Below, in pieces: positions 31,249 through 39,355 of a stretch of DNA of 64,000 bases (positions are counted from its first letter, which is position 1; every line of letters starts with the position of its first letter). The DNA is from Pseudomonas viciae. GTDB taxonomy: Bacteria; Pseudomonadota; Gammaproteobacteria; Pseudomonadales; Pseudomonadaceae. The position numbers and the translations under genes are program-made. The stretch lies in assembly GCF_004786035.1 (NCBI RefSeq), contig NZ_CP035088.1, positions 4,848,001 to 4,912,000 of the forward strand, given 5' to 3'. The notes under the pieces were generated by a model that did no database searches, was not told the origin of the DNA, and saw only the letters and a list, made by a program, of their open reading frames with translations.

Positions 31249-32415
31249 TCAAGCCGCTTTTACCGCCAACGCCTCCCGCACCACTCCCGCCAACCGCTTG
31301 AGCCCTTCATCCAGCCGCGCCGGATCAATGTGGCTGAAGTTCAGCCGCAAGTGCCCCGGATGCTTGTCCGGCTCCGGGAAGAACGGCTCCCCCGGCATGA
31401 ACGCAACGTCAGCAGCCAACGCGGCGGCGAGCAAGGTGCGGGTGTCCAGCGGTTGCTTGAGGGTCAGCCAGAAAAACAGCCCGCCCTGGGGCACGTTCCA
31501 GTCGGCGATGTCGGAAAAATGCGTTTGCAGTGCGACCTGGAAGCGGTCACGACGATCCCGGTAGAAATCCCGCAACTCACTCAAGTGGTGGCGGTACTGC
31601 TCGGTGCCGATCCACTGCAGGGCCTGCCATTGGCCGATGCGATTGGTGTGCAGGTCCGCTGACTGCTTGAGCCGCAGCAGGTGCGGGAACAAATCCGGGC
31701 TGGCGATCAGGTAACCCACCCGTAGTCCCGGCAACAGAGTCTTCGACACAGTGCCGGTGTAGATCCAACTGGCCTTCTTCAGCCGACTGACAATTGGCGT
31801 GGCGCTGCCGCCGTCGAATGTCAGCTCGCGATAAGGTTCGTCCTCAACCAGGGTTACGCCGAACTCATCCAGCAGCGCCGCCACCGCATCGCGCTTGGCT
31901 TCGCTGTAACGCACCGCCGACGGGTTCTGGAAGGTGGGAATCAGGTAGATGAACGCCGGCCGATGCCGCTCCAGGCGGGCCCGCAACTGGTGCAGGTCCG
32001 GGCCGTCGGCCTCCAGCGGCACGGTGATGCAGTCGGCGCCAAACAGTTGAAAAATCTGCAACGCCGCCAGATAGGTGGGCGCTTCCAGCATCACTTCAGT
32101 GCCGACATCGATGTGCAGCTTGGCCGCCAGGTCGAGGGTTTGCTGGGAACCGCTGACCACCAGTACCTGACTAGCCTCGCAGGCCAGGCCCAACGAGCGC
32201 GCCTGCGCCGCCAAGGCTTCGCGCAGCGCAGGCTCACCTTCGCTCATGCCGTATTGGCCCATGGACACCGGCATGGCCTCCCACTCCACCTTCGGCAACA
32301 TGGCTTCGGCCGGCAAGCCGCCGGCGAACGACATCACTTCCGGGCGCTGCGCCGCCGCGAGGATTTCTCGAATCAAAGAACTTTTGAGGCGCGAGACACG
32401 TTCGGAAAAAGCCAT
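31249..32415 (-). CDS. PLP-dependent aminotransferase, class I/II
   Basis: A 388-residue fold-type I aminotransferase. The start MAFSERVSRLKSSLIREILA at 32415 follows AGGTGA; the frame is open much further upstream but without a start signal. PLP-binding text is seen: the Asn/Asp/Tyr region (PTFQNPSAVRYSEAKR, VEDEPYRELTF) and the Schiff-base Lys in TGTVSKTLLPGLRVGYL. It resembles MocR-type or aminoadipate transaminases without the DNA-binding domain. Divergent from a MarR regulator, its likely controller. Substrate unknown. Confidence 0.88.
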   Translation of the reverse strand: MAFSERVSRLKSSLIREILAAAQRPEVMSFAGGLPAEAMLPKVEWEAMPVSMGQYGMSEGEPALREALAAQARSLGLACEASQVLVVSGSQQTLDLAAKLHIDVGTEVMLEAPTYLAALQIFQLFGADCITVPLEADGPDLHQLRARLERHRPAFIYLIPTFQNPSAVRYSEAKRDAVAALLDEFGVTLVEDEPYRELTFDGGSATPIVSRLKKASWIYTGTVSKTLLPGLRVGYLIASPDLFPHLLRLKQSADLHTNRIGQWQALQWIGTEQYRHHLSELRDFYRDRRDRFQVALQTHFSDIADWNVPQGGLFFWLTLKQPLDTRTLLAAALAADVAFMPGEPFFPEPDKHPGHLRLNFSHIDPARLDEGLKRLAGVVREALAVKAA

Positions 32416-32496
32416 GGGATCACCTGTAGCGGGTCGCTGGAATAATGAGTCAAACTGGTTGACCGAAATTACTCCGACCCCTGTGGATACGTCAAT

Positions 32497-32928
32497 ATGC
32501 TTGACCTTAAAAACCCGACTTCCCAACAAATGGCCATGGAAGCGTTTTTCTTCGGTTACCAGGCGTTCACCGCCAAGGCCGATGAAATGCTCGAGCGTCG
32601 CGGCTTGAGCCGGGTGCACCAACGCATCGTTTTTTTCATCGCCCGCTACCCGTCTTTGAGCGTGAAGGAACTGCTGGCCCTGCTCGGCGTGAGCAAACAG
32701 GCGCTGAATATGCCGTTGCGCCAGTTGATGGAAATGCATCTGGTGAACAGCGTCGCGTCTGAGACAGACAAGCGTAAGCGGCTGTTGGAACTGACCGCCG
32801 AGGGCGAGCGGTTCGAGCAGGCGTTGCGGCGCGAGCAGGTGAAATTGCTGGAGCGGGTGTTTGCCGAGGCTGGGGAGGAGGCGGTGGATGGGTGGTTGGC
32901 GGTGAATCTGGCACTGGGCAAGGCCTAG
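32497..32928 (+). CDS. MarR family transcriptional regulator
   Basis: A 143-residue winged-helix dimeric regulator: VHQRIVFFIARYPSLSVKEL, LALLGVSKQALNMPLRQLME and the wing NSVASETDKRKRLLELTAEG. It is divergent from the aminotransferase gene with an 81-base gap holding both promoters, so it probably controls that gene and itself. Confidence 0.88.
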   Translation: MLDLKNPTSQQMAMEAFFFGYQAFTAKADEMLERRGLSRVHQRIVFFIARYPSLSVKELLALLGVSKQALNMPLRQLMEMHLVNSVASETDKRKRLLELTAEGERFEQALRREQVKLLERVFAEAGEEAVDGWLAVNLALGKA

Positions 32929-32952
32929 GCTCAGATTGGCTTTGCCTGGACT

Positions 32953-32984
32953 GGCGCTATCGCGAGCTTGCTCGCGATAGCGCC
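32953..32984. repeat. single palindromic REP
   Basis: A 15-bp perfect inverted repeat around TT (GGCGCTATCGCGAGC and its complement), directly after the marR-like stop. It may act as terminator. Confidence 0.8.
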
Positions 32985-33051
32985 CGCATGGGGGATATAT
33001 CCCTATCGCCAGACATTTCGTCGACAGCTCATAAAACATTATTTGCTTTAT

Positions 33052-33061
33052 TTGTATACAA
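33052..33061. promoter_or_regulatory. TTGTATACAA box upstream of purine permease
   Basis: A perfect palindrome in an AT-rich stretch 140 bases before the permease start. The same box is at 36073 and a variant at 35878, both in the uraH-puuE promoter region; this suggests one regulator for purine use. Confidence 0.6.
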
Positions 33062-33198
33062 AAGCATAATTCGCTTCGTGCGAGTTCCTGACCAACAGGT
33101 CAATAAACATCGCCAGCCTTACCTGCCTCAAAGCCTCGCACCCCGCTCAGGGCGTGCGGGGCTGGAAATAACAATAAAACTCTTGAGGAGTACTCGCT

Positions 33199-34548
33199 GT
33201 GGAAAGCCGCAAACCCGAAGCCCAGACGCTGGACCTTTCGCCGCCACTACGCAGTGGCTGGCTGGAACGCCTCTTCAAACTCAGCTTGCATGGCACCACG
33301 GTGAAGACCGAGCTGATCGCCGGCCTGACCACCTTCATCACCATGGCCTACATCATTTTCGTCAACCCCAACATCATGGCCGACGCCGGTATCGATCACG
33401 GCGCCGCGTTCGTCGCCACCTGCATCGCCGCCGCCCTGGGTTGCCTGTTGATGGGCTTGTACGCCAACTGGCCGGTCGGCCTGGCGCCGGGCATGGGCCT
33501 GAATGCCTTCTTCACCTACACCGTGGTTGGCACCATGGGCTACAACTGGGAAACCGCGTTGGGCGCGGTGTTTGTTTCCGGCGTGCTGTTCATGGTCCTG
33601 ACCTTGTCGCGGGTACGTGAGTGGCTGCTCAACAGCATTCCGGTGAGCCTGCGGTTCGCCATGGGCGCGGGGGTCGGATTGTTCCTCGGGCTGATCGGCC
33701 TGAAAACCGCCGGGATCATCGTCGACAGCCCCGCGACCCTGATCAAGCTCGGCTCGTTGCGCGAACCCGGTCCGCTGTTGGCCGCGGTGTGCTTTTTGAT
33801 GATCGCCGTACTCAGCTACCACCGCGTGTTCGGCGCGATCCTGATCAGCATCATCGCCGTGACCCTGGCTGGTTGGGGCCTGGGGTTGGTGCAGTACAAC
33901 GGCGTCATGTCGACGCCACCCAGCCTGGCACCGACCTGGATGGCAATGGACGTCGCCGGCGTGTTCAACGTCAGCATGATCAGCGTGGTGCTGGCCTTCC
34001 TGTTCGTGCACATGTTCGACACCGCCGGCACACTGATGGGCGTCGCCCAGCGAGCCGGGCTGGTGAAAGCCGATGGCAAGATCGAGAACCTGTCCCGCGC
34101 CTTGAAAGCCGACAGCGCCTCCAGCGTATTCGGCGCGATGGTCGGTGTGCCGCCAGTGACCAGCTACGTGGAAAGCGCGGCCGGTGTCGCGGCAGGTGGC
34201 CGGACGGGGCTTACCGCCGTGACGGTCGGTGTGCTATTTATTGCCGCGATGTTCTTCGCGCCGCTGGCCGGGATGATCCCGGCCTACGCCACCGCGGGGG
34301 CTTTGATCTACGTCGCCATGTTGATGATGGGCGGTATGGCTCACATCGAATGGGACGACGCGACCGACAGCATCCCAGCCATCGTCACGGCCATCATGAT
34401 GCCCCTGACCTTTTCAGTGGCCGATGGCATTGCGCTGGGTTTCATCACCTATGTCGTACTCAAGGCCGGCACGGGGAAACACAAGGAAATTTCTGTCAGC
34501 CTGTGGGTGCTCTGCGCGATCTTCATCGCCAAGTTCATCTTCTTGTAG
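33199..34548 (+). CDS. NCS2-family purine permease (AzgA/GhxP-like)
   Basis: A 449-residue inner-membrane transporter with about 12-14 hydrophobic segments. Signature text: TTVKTELIAGLTTFITMAY, PVGLAPGMGLNAFFTYTVV, FLFVHMFDTAGTLMGVAQRA and VPPVTSYVESAAGVAAGGRT, typical of the adenine/guanine/hypoxanthine branch. The GTG start at 33199 follows GAGGAG. Position next to urate catabolism genes and the TTGTATACAA box supports import of purine bases for degradation. Confidence 0.92.
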   Translation: MESRKPEAQTLDLSPPLRSGWLERLFKLSLHGTTVKTELIAGLTTFITMAYIIFVNPNIMADAGIDHGAAFVATCIAAALGCLLMGLYANWPVGLAPGMGLNAFFTYTVVGTMGYNWETALGAVFVSGVLFMVLTLSRVREWLLNSIPVSLRFAMGAGVGLFLGLIGLKTAGIIVDSPATLIKLGSLREPGPLLAAVCFLMIAVLSYHRVFGAILISIIAVTLAGWGLGLVQYNGVMSTPPSLAPTWMAMDVAGVFNVSMISVVLAFLFVHMFDTAGTLMGVAQRAGLVKADGKIENLSRALKADSASSVFGAMVGVPPVTSYVESAAGVAAGGRTGLTAVTVGVLFIAAMFFAPLAGMIPAYATAGALIYVAMLMMGGMAHIEWDDATDSIPAIVTAIMMPLTFSVADGIALGFITYVVLKAGTGKHKEISVSLWVLCAIFIAKFIFL

Positions 34549-34565
34549 GCGCCACATGTTTATCA

Positions 34566-34592
34566 GCCTCACCCCCGTCGGGTGAGGCTTTC
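34566..34592 (+). terminator. terminator after purine permease
   Basis: GCCTCACCC and GGGTGAGGC pair around a five-base loop, followed by TTTCGT. It partly separates the permease from the LysE-like gene. Confidence 0.8.
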
Positions 34593-34611
34593 GTGCATCA
34601 GGAGCAAAGCA

Positions 34612-35238
34612 ATGAATCTGGAAACCTGGCTGTTGTTCAGCGGCGCCGCCTTGGTGGTGATCCTCATCCCCGGCCCGTTGTCGTTGCTGATGATCGGCAA
34701 CAGCCTGAACTACGGCCTGCGCCGTTCGTACCCGGCGTTCCTGGGTGGGGTGATCGCTTCGATCTGCCTGTTGAGCGCCTCGGCGTTGGGACTTGGCGCG
34801 TTGTTGATGGCGTCGGAACAACTGTTCAGCGCCCTGAAGATTGTCGGTGCGCTGTACCTGTTTTACCTGGCCTGGCAGAGCTGGCAGCAATCGCGTCAAC
34901 CTGCCCAAGGCGCCGAAGTGCCCCAGACTGCCACCGTCCCGCGTTTTCGCGCGCTGTTTGGGCGGGCGTTCGTGCTGGGCGCCAGCAACCCGAAAGACAT
35001 CCTGTTCTTTGCCGCTTTCCTGCCGCAGTTCCTGAGCGCCGAGCAAGCGTTCCTGCCACAACTGTTAATCATGATCGCCACCTGGACCGTGCTCGACCTG
35101 CTCTGCAAGCTGGCCTACGGCCTCAGCGCCCATGGCGCTGCGCGGTATTTGCGCACGGGCAAGGGACAGAGCTGGTTCAATCGGGTCAGCGCCGGATTGT
35201 TCAGTGGGGCGGGCGCGGCTTCGTTGTTGAGCCGCTGA
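34612..35238 (+). CDS. LysE/RhtB family exporter
   Basis: A 208-residue inner-membrane exporter with about six transmembrane segments. The start MNLETWLLFSGAALVVILIP at 34612 follows AGGAG. The family motif PGPLSLLMIGNSLNYGLRR near the N terminus and GASNPKDILFFAAFLPQF in the middle are clear. Exports amino acids or related metabolites in characterised members; substrate unknown here. Confidence 0.9.
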   Translation: MNLETWLLFSGAALVVILIPGPLSLLMIGNSLNYGLRRSYPAFLGGVIASICLLSASALGLGALLMASEQLFSALKIVGALYLFYLAWQSWQQSRQPAQGAEVPQTATVPRFRALFGRAFVLGASNPKDILFFAAFLPQFLSAEQAFLPQLLIMIATWTVLDLLCKLAYGLSAHGAARYLRTGKGQSWFNRVSAGLFSGAGAASLLSR

Positions 35239-35310
35239 AGCAAGATCAAAAGCTTCGCGATCCGACTTGCTCGCGAAGGCGCCCTCCCGGGCGCCACCTA
35301 TCCATGGGCG

Positions 35311-35336
35311 AAAAAAAGCCCGCAGTGTGAGCGGGC
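35311..35336 (-). terminator. terminator after uraH
   Basis: On the minus strand GCCCGC, a seven-base loop and GCGGGC are followed by seven T residues. It lies 60 bases after the uraH stop. Confidence 0.85.
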
Positions 35337-35395
35337 GAAAAACCAAAGAAGCTTTATGCGCAGTGGCTTCCAGGATCAGGCAGTTGCTTGGGGGC

Positions 35396-35749
35396 TCAAC
35401 TGCCTCGATAGGTTGAATAGGCGTAAGGCGAAAGCAGTAGGGGCACGTGGTAATGCTCCTGCTCGGCTGAAATACCGAAGCGCAGCACCACCACATCCAG
35501 GAACGCCGGCTCGGACAACTGGACGCCACGGGCGCGGTAATAGTCGCCGGCGTGGAATTGAATCTGGTAGACCCCGCTACGGTAGTCATCCCCTTGCAAC
35601 AGCGGTGCATCGCAACGGCCGTCACTGTTGGTCAGCGCGCTGGCGACCAGCTGCAGTTGCGAGCCTTCTACACGGTACAACTCGACCTTGATCGAGCTGC
35701 CCGGGCAGCCATGTGCGGCATCCAAAACGTGAGTAGTCAAACGTCCCAT
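35396..35749 (-). CDS. uraH: 5-hydroxyisourate hydrolase
   Basis: A 117-residue transthyretin-like enzyme that opens 5-hydroxyisourate to OHCU. The start MGRLTTHVLDAAHGCPGSS at 35749 is the usual one; the frame extends upstream without reason. The catalytic His region THVLDAAHG, the Arg/His text HYHVPLLLSPYAYSTY and the signature end YRGS are present. It is divergent from puuE, with two boxes between them. Confidence 0.94.
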   Translation of the reverse strand: MGRLTTHVLDAAHGCPGSSIKVELYRVEGSQLQLVASALTNSDGRCDAPLLQGDDYRSGVYQIQFHAGDYYRARGVQLSEPAFLDVVVLRFGISAEQEHYHVPLLLSPYAYSTYRGS

Positions 35750-35877
35750 TGCTTGTGCGCGCCTCGCTGCAGAACAGTCCGGCCCGACGCCTCCTGAATC
35801 AGTTGAAAGACAGACCGCACCGTTTCGGAGCACGAAACGCCACGGCGACGAGCGAATTAAGACACTTTAAAAGAAAA

Positions 35878-35887
35878 TTGTACACAA
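35878..35887. promoter_or_regulatory. TTGTACACAA box (uraH side)
   Basis: Variant of the TTGTATACAA palindrome, within ATTGTACACAAT, 129 bases before the uraH start. Confidence 0.55.
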
Positions 35888-36072
35888 TAAAAAACACATA
35901 TTTAGGTCACGAGCATTTGAACAATGCTTCATGACCAATCTGAAGCCAAACCAACAGATACGCTACCCTTCCACGGATTAATTGACCAACTGGGCAGGTT
36001 TCTTGCAGTGTAGACGAACCCAGGGCAGCGATGAAAAATGCAAAAAATCAGGCTTACAAACCACACATAAAG

Positions 36073-36082
36073 TTGTATACAA
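36073..36082. promoter_or_regulatory. TTGTATACAA box (puuE side)
   Basis: A perfect palindrome 81 bases before the puuE start; identical to the box before the purine permease. Confidence 0.6.
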
Positions 36083-36162
36083 TCAGCCCATCGTCGTGAC
36101 GCCAGCCTGTGATCCATCGCCAGGGCGCCACCTACATGGTTCGAACAAGAAGGAAGACTGCA

Positions 36163-37104
36163 GTGAGCGCTGACTACCCACGCGACCTGATCGGTTACGG
36201 CAGTAACCCTCCCCACCCCCAGTGGCCGGGCAATGCCCGCATCGCCCTGTCCTTCGTGCTCAACTACGAGGAAGGCGGCGAGCGCAACATCCTGCATGGC
36301 GACAAGGAGTCCGAAGCGTTCCTCTCGGAGATGGTCGCGGCGCAACCGCTGCAAGGCGAGCGCAACATGAGCATGGAATCGCTGTACGAGTATGGCAGCC
36401 GCGCCGGCGTGTGGCGGGTCCTCAAGCTGTTCAAGGAATTCGATATTCCCCTGACCATCTTCGCCGTGGCCATGGCCGCCCAGCGCCATCCTGACCTCAT
36501 CCGCGCCATGGTCGCCGCCGGTCACGAAATCTGCAGCCACGGCTATCGCTGGATCGACTATCAATACATGGATGAGGCCCAGGAACGCGAGCACATGCTC
36601 GAGGCGATCCGCATCCTCACCGAGATCACCGGCGAACGTCCGCTGGGTTGGTACACCGGCCGCACCGGCCCCAACACCCGTCGGCTGGTGATGGAAGAAG
36701 GTGGTTTCCTCTACGACAGCGACACCTACGACGACGACCTGCCCTACTGGGAACCGAACACCCCCACCGGCAAGCCGCACCTGGTGATCCCCTACACCCT
36801 CGACACCAATGACATGCGTTTCACCCAGGTGCAGGGTTTCAACAAGGGCGACGATTTTTTCCAATACCTCAAGGACGCCTTCGACGTGTTGTATGCCGAA
36901 GGCAGCGACGCGCCGAAGATGCTTTCCATCGGCCTGCATTGCCGCCTGATCGGTCGGCCTGCGCGCCTTGCCGCCCTCAAGCGTTTCCTCGAATACGCCA
37001 AGGGTCATGAGCACGTCTGGTTCAGCCGCCGGGTCGACATCGCCCGCCACTGGCAGCAGACCCATCCCTGCCCACAGGCGTTGAAATCAGGGGCTTCGAA
37101 ATGA
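36163..37104 (+). CDS. puuE: allantoinase, cofactor-independent PuuE type
   Basis: A 313-residue NodB-fold hydrolase opening allantoin to allantoate. The GTG start at 36163 (then SADYPRDLIGYGSNPPHP) follows AAGGAA; longer in-frame ATG starts exist upstream but would add an unusual basic leader. Motifs include ALSFVLNYEEGGERN, GHEICSHGYRWIDYQ and PLGWYTGRTGPNTRRL. It overlaps uraD by 4 bases, heading the urate operon. Confidence 0.94.
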   Translation: MSADYPRDLIGYGSNPPHPQWPGNARIALSFVLNYEEGGERNILHGDKESEAFLSEMVAAQPLQGERNMSMESLYEYGSRAGVWRVLKLFKEFDIPLTIFAVAMAAQRHPDLIRAMVAAGHEICSHGYRWIDYQYMDEAQEREHMLEAIRILTEITGERPLGWYTGRTGPNTRRLVMEEGGFLYDSDTYDDDLPYWEPNTPTGKPHLVIPYTLDTNDMRFTQVQGFNKGDDFFQYLKDAFDVLYAEGSDAPKMLSIGLHCRLIGRPARLAALKRFLEYAKGHEHVWFSRRVDIARHWQQTHPCPQALKSGASK

Positions 37105-37616
37105 CCGCGTTCCAGACCCTCAAGCCTTCCACCTTGAGCCGCGAAGCGTTCGTCAAAGCCTTCGCCGACATCTACGAACATTCGCCATGGGTGGCCGAAA
37201 AGGCTTTCGACCTGGGCCAGGACTCGTCCATCGACCAGATCGAAACCCTGCACCAGCGCATGAGCGACATCCTGTTGAGTGCCGATCACGCCAGCCAACT
37301 GGCCCTGATCAACGCTCACCCGGACCTGGCCGGCAAAGCCGCCGTCCAGGGCCAACTGACCGAAGCCAGCACCAACGAACAGGCCGGCGCCGGTATTCAC
37401 CAATGCTCGAGCGACGAGTTTGCGCGCTTTACCGAGCTGAACGACGCCTACAAGGCCAAGTTCAAGTTTCCCTTCATCATGGCGGTAAAAGGCAGCAACC
37501 GGCATCAGATCCTGGCGGCGTTCGAAACGCGCATCCATCACTCGGTAGACACCGAATTCAAATGCGCGCTGGCAGAGATCAACAAGATTGCGTTGTTCCG
37601 ATTACTGACCCTTTAG
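37101..37616 (+). CDS. uraD: OHCU decarboxylase
   Basis: A 171-residue enzyme that decarboxylates OHCU to S-allantoin. The catalytic His is in LALINAHPDLAGKAAVQGQL, with the supporting EASTNEQAGAGIHQCSSDE and FIMAVKGSNRHQILAAFETR motifs. Coupled to puuE by overlap. Confidence 0.95.
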   Translation: MTAFQTLKPSTLSREAFVKAFADIYEHSPWVAEKAFDLGQDSSIDQIETLHQRMSDILLSADHASQLALINAHPDLAGKAAVQGQLTEASTNEQAGAGIHQCSSDEFARFTELNDAYKAKFKFPFIMAVKGSNRHQILAAFETRIHHSVDTEFKCALAEINKIALFRLLTL

Positions 37617-37683
37617 CGAGCAGCCCTGAGCCCCAGGCCCCTGCAAGCATCCCCAGCCAACTTATTAAAGGCAGACAAGAAGA

Positions 37684-38679
37684 ATGAAAGCTTACGCCGT
37701 ACCTTTCGAGAAGTTCGTCAACCTGGCCGACGCCCGCCTCGGCACCAAAATCATCTCGGTCACCGATGACTGGTTCGCCGACGCCAACCGTTTGTTCCAA
37801 CCGACCCCGGCCGTCTGGAAGGAGGGCGTGTTCGATGACAACGGCAAGTGGATGGACGGTTGGGAATCGCGGCGCAAGCGCTTCGAAGGCTACGACAGCG
37901 CGGTGATCCGCCTGGGCGTGGCAGGTTCGATCAAAGGCGTGGACATCGACACCTCGTTCTTCACCGGTAACTACCCACCGTCGGCCTCCCTGGAAGCCTG
38001 TTTCCTGACTGAAGGCGAGCCGGACGAAAACACCCAGTGGACTGAAGTGCTGTCGGCGGTAGAGCTGCAAGGCAACAGCCACCACTACCATGAAATCAGT
38101 AACGACCAGGCCTTCAGCCACCTGCGCTTCAACATCTACCCAGATGGTGGTGTGGCCCGGCTGCGGGTCTACGGCATTCCGTACCGCGACTGGTCGGCCG
38201 TGGGCGACAACGAACAGATCGACCTGGTTGCGGCCCTCAACGGTGGCCGTGCCCTGGCTTGTTCCGACGAACATTTCGGCCGCATGAGCAACATCCTCAA
38301 CCCTGGCCGTGGCGTGAACATGGGCGACGGCTGGGAAACCGCTCGGCGTCGTACCCCGGGCAATGACTGGGTCATCGTCGCCCTCGGCCATGCCGGCGTC
38401 GTTGAAAAAGTCGTCGTCGACACCCTGCACTTCAAGGGCAACTACCCGGACAGCTGCTCGATCCAAGGCGCATTCGTCAAGGGCGGCACCGACAGCCAGA
38501 TCGAAACCCAGTCGCTGTTCTGGCGCGAACTGCTGCCGAGCCAGAAACTGGAAATGCACGCCGAACACACCTTCGCCGAACAGATCAAAGCCCTGGGGCC
38601 GATCACCCACATCCGCTTGAATGTGTTTCCGGATGGCGGGGTGAGTCGCCTGCGGGTACTCGGCAAGGTCTCGAAATAA
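37684..38679 (+). CDS. alc: allantoicase
   Basis: A 331-residue enzyme converting allantoate to ureidoglycolate and urea. Two homologous beta-sandwich repeats are seen, ~1-165 and ~175-330; compare [20 protein letters not shown] with [20 protein letters not shown], and the repeated [11 protein letters not shown] / [11 protein letters not shown]. Third gene of the operon, 68 bases after uraD, followed by a REP pair. Confidence 0.95.
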   Translation: MKAYAVPFEKFVNLADARLGTKIISVTDDWFADANRLFQPTPAVWKEGVFDDNGKWMDGWESRRKRFEGYDSAVIRLGVAGSIKGVDIDTSFFTGNYPPSASLEACFLTEGEPDENTQWTEVLSAVELQGNSHHYHEISNDQAFSHLRFNIYPDGGVARLRVYGIPYRDWSAVGDNEQIDLVAALNGGRALACSDEHFGRMSNILNPGRGVNMGDGWETARRRTPGNDWVIVALGHAGVVEKVVVDTLHFKGNYPDSCSIQGAFVKGGTDSQIETQSLFWRELLPSQKLEMHAEHTFAEQIKALGPITHIRLNVFPDGGVSRLRVLGKVSK

Positions 38680-38690
38680 GGTTGAACCCA

Positions 38691-38757
38691 ATCGCGAGCA
38701 AGCTCGCTCCCACATTTGAAATGCATTCCCCTGTGGGAGCGAGCTTGCTCGCAATGG
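38691..38757. repeat. REP pair
   Basis: Inverted copies of GCGAGCAAGCTCGCTCCCAC at both ends of a 67-base unit between alc and the ureidoglycolate lyase gene, inside the operon. Confidence 0.85.
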
Positions 38758-38799
38758 CGACACAACAAACAACACAGAATTCAAGGTAAGAAGACCCGC

Positions 38800-39303
38800 A
38801 TGCGCACACTCAAGATCGAACCGTTGACCAAAGAAGCCTTCGCCCCATTCGGTGACGTGATCGAAACCGATGGCAGCGATCACTTCATGATCAACAACGG
38901 TTCGACCATGCGTTTCCATCGCCTGGCAACGGTGGAAACCGCCACGCCGGACGACAAGGCGATCATCAGCATCTTCCGCGCCGACGCGTTGGAGATGCCG
39001 CTGACCGTACGCATGCTGGAGCGCCACCCGCTGGGCAGCCAAGCCTTCATCCCGCTGCTCGGCAACCCCTTTCTGATCGTGGTCGCGCCACTTGGCGATG
39101 CACCTGTATCAGGCTTGGTCCGCGCCTTCGTCACCAACGGCAGGCAGGGCATTAATTACCATCGCGGCGTCTGGCACCACCCGGTGCTGACGATCGAAAA
39201 GCGGGATGACTTCCTGGTGGTTGATCGCAGTGGCACAGGCAATAACTGCGATGAGCATTTTTTCCAAGAGGATGAGTGTTTGATCCTCGCCCCCCACCAA
39301 TAA
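38800..39303 (+). CDS. allA: ureidoglycolate lyase
   Basis: A 167-residue cupin-like enzyme giving glyoxylate and urea. It starts MRTLKIEPLTKEAFAPFGDV, with RMLERHPLGSQAFIPLLGNP and GINYHRGVWHHPVLTIEK, typical of AllA. The ATG at 38800 is the natural start; the frame extends upstream across the REP pair. Confidence 0.94.
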   Translation: MRTLKIEPLTKEAFAPFGDVIETDGSDHFMINNGSTMRFHRLATVETATPDDKAIISIFRADALEMPLTVRMLERHPLGSQAFIPLLGNPFLIVVAPLGDAPVSGLVRAFVTNGRQGINYHRGVWHHPVLTIEKRDDFLVVDRSGTGNNCDEHFFQEDECLILAPHQ

Positions 39304-39355
39304 GAGAAGCGTCCGATCACGCGAAAACAAGCGGGACGGGCGAGAGGTAAAGACT

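Larger units (their letters stand above)
35750..36162. other. divergent promoter region uraH/puuE
   Basis: About 410 AT-richer bases without a gene. It holds the two TTGTAYACAA boxes (35878, 36073), a small hairpin GAGCATT/AATGCTTC at 35911-35930, and presumably both promoters. Confidence 0.65.

Noticed and set aside
32416..33039. Upstream extension of the aminotransferase frame
   Set aside because: Runs through the divergent marR-like gene and has no start signal; MAFSERV at 32415 is the natural start.
35250..35300. REP-like or terminator-like GC-rich text after the LysE gene
   Set aside because: Only partial similarity to REP and no clean stem with T tract; not listed as a feature.
33621..35330. 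569-codon plus-strand frame over permease and LysE genes
   Set aside because: Out-of-frame shadow of two clear membrane protein genes.
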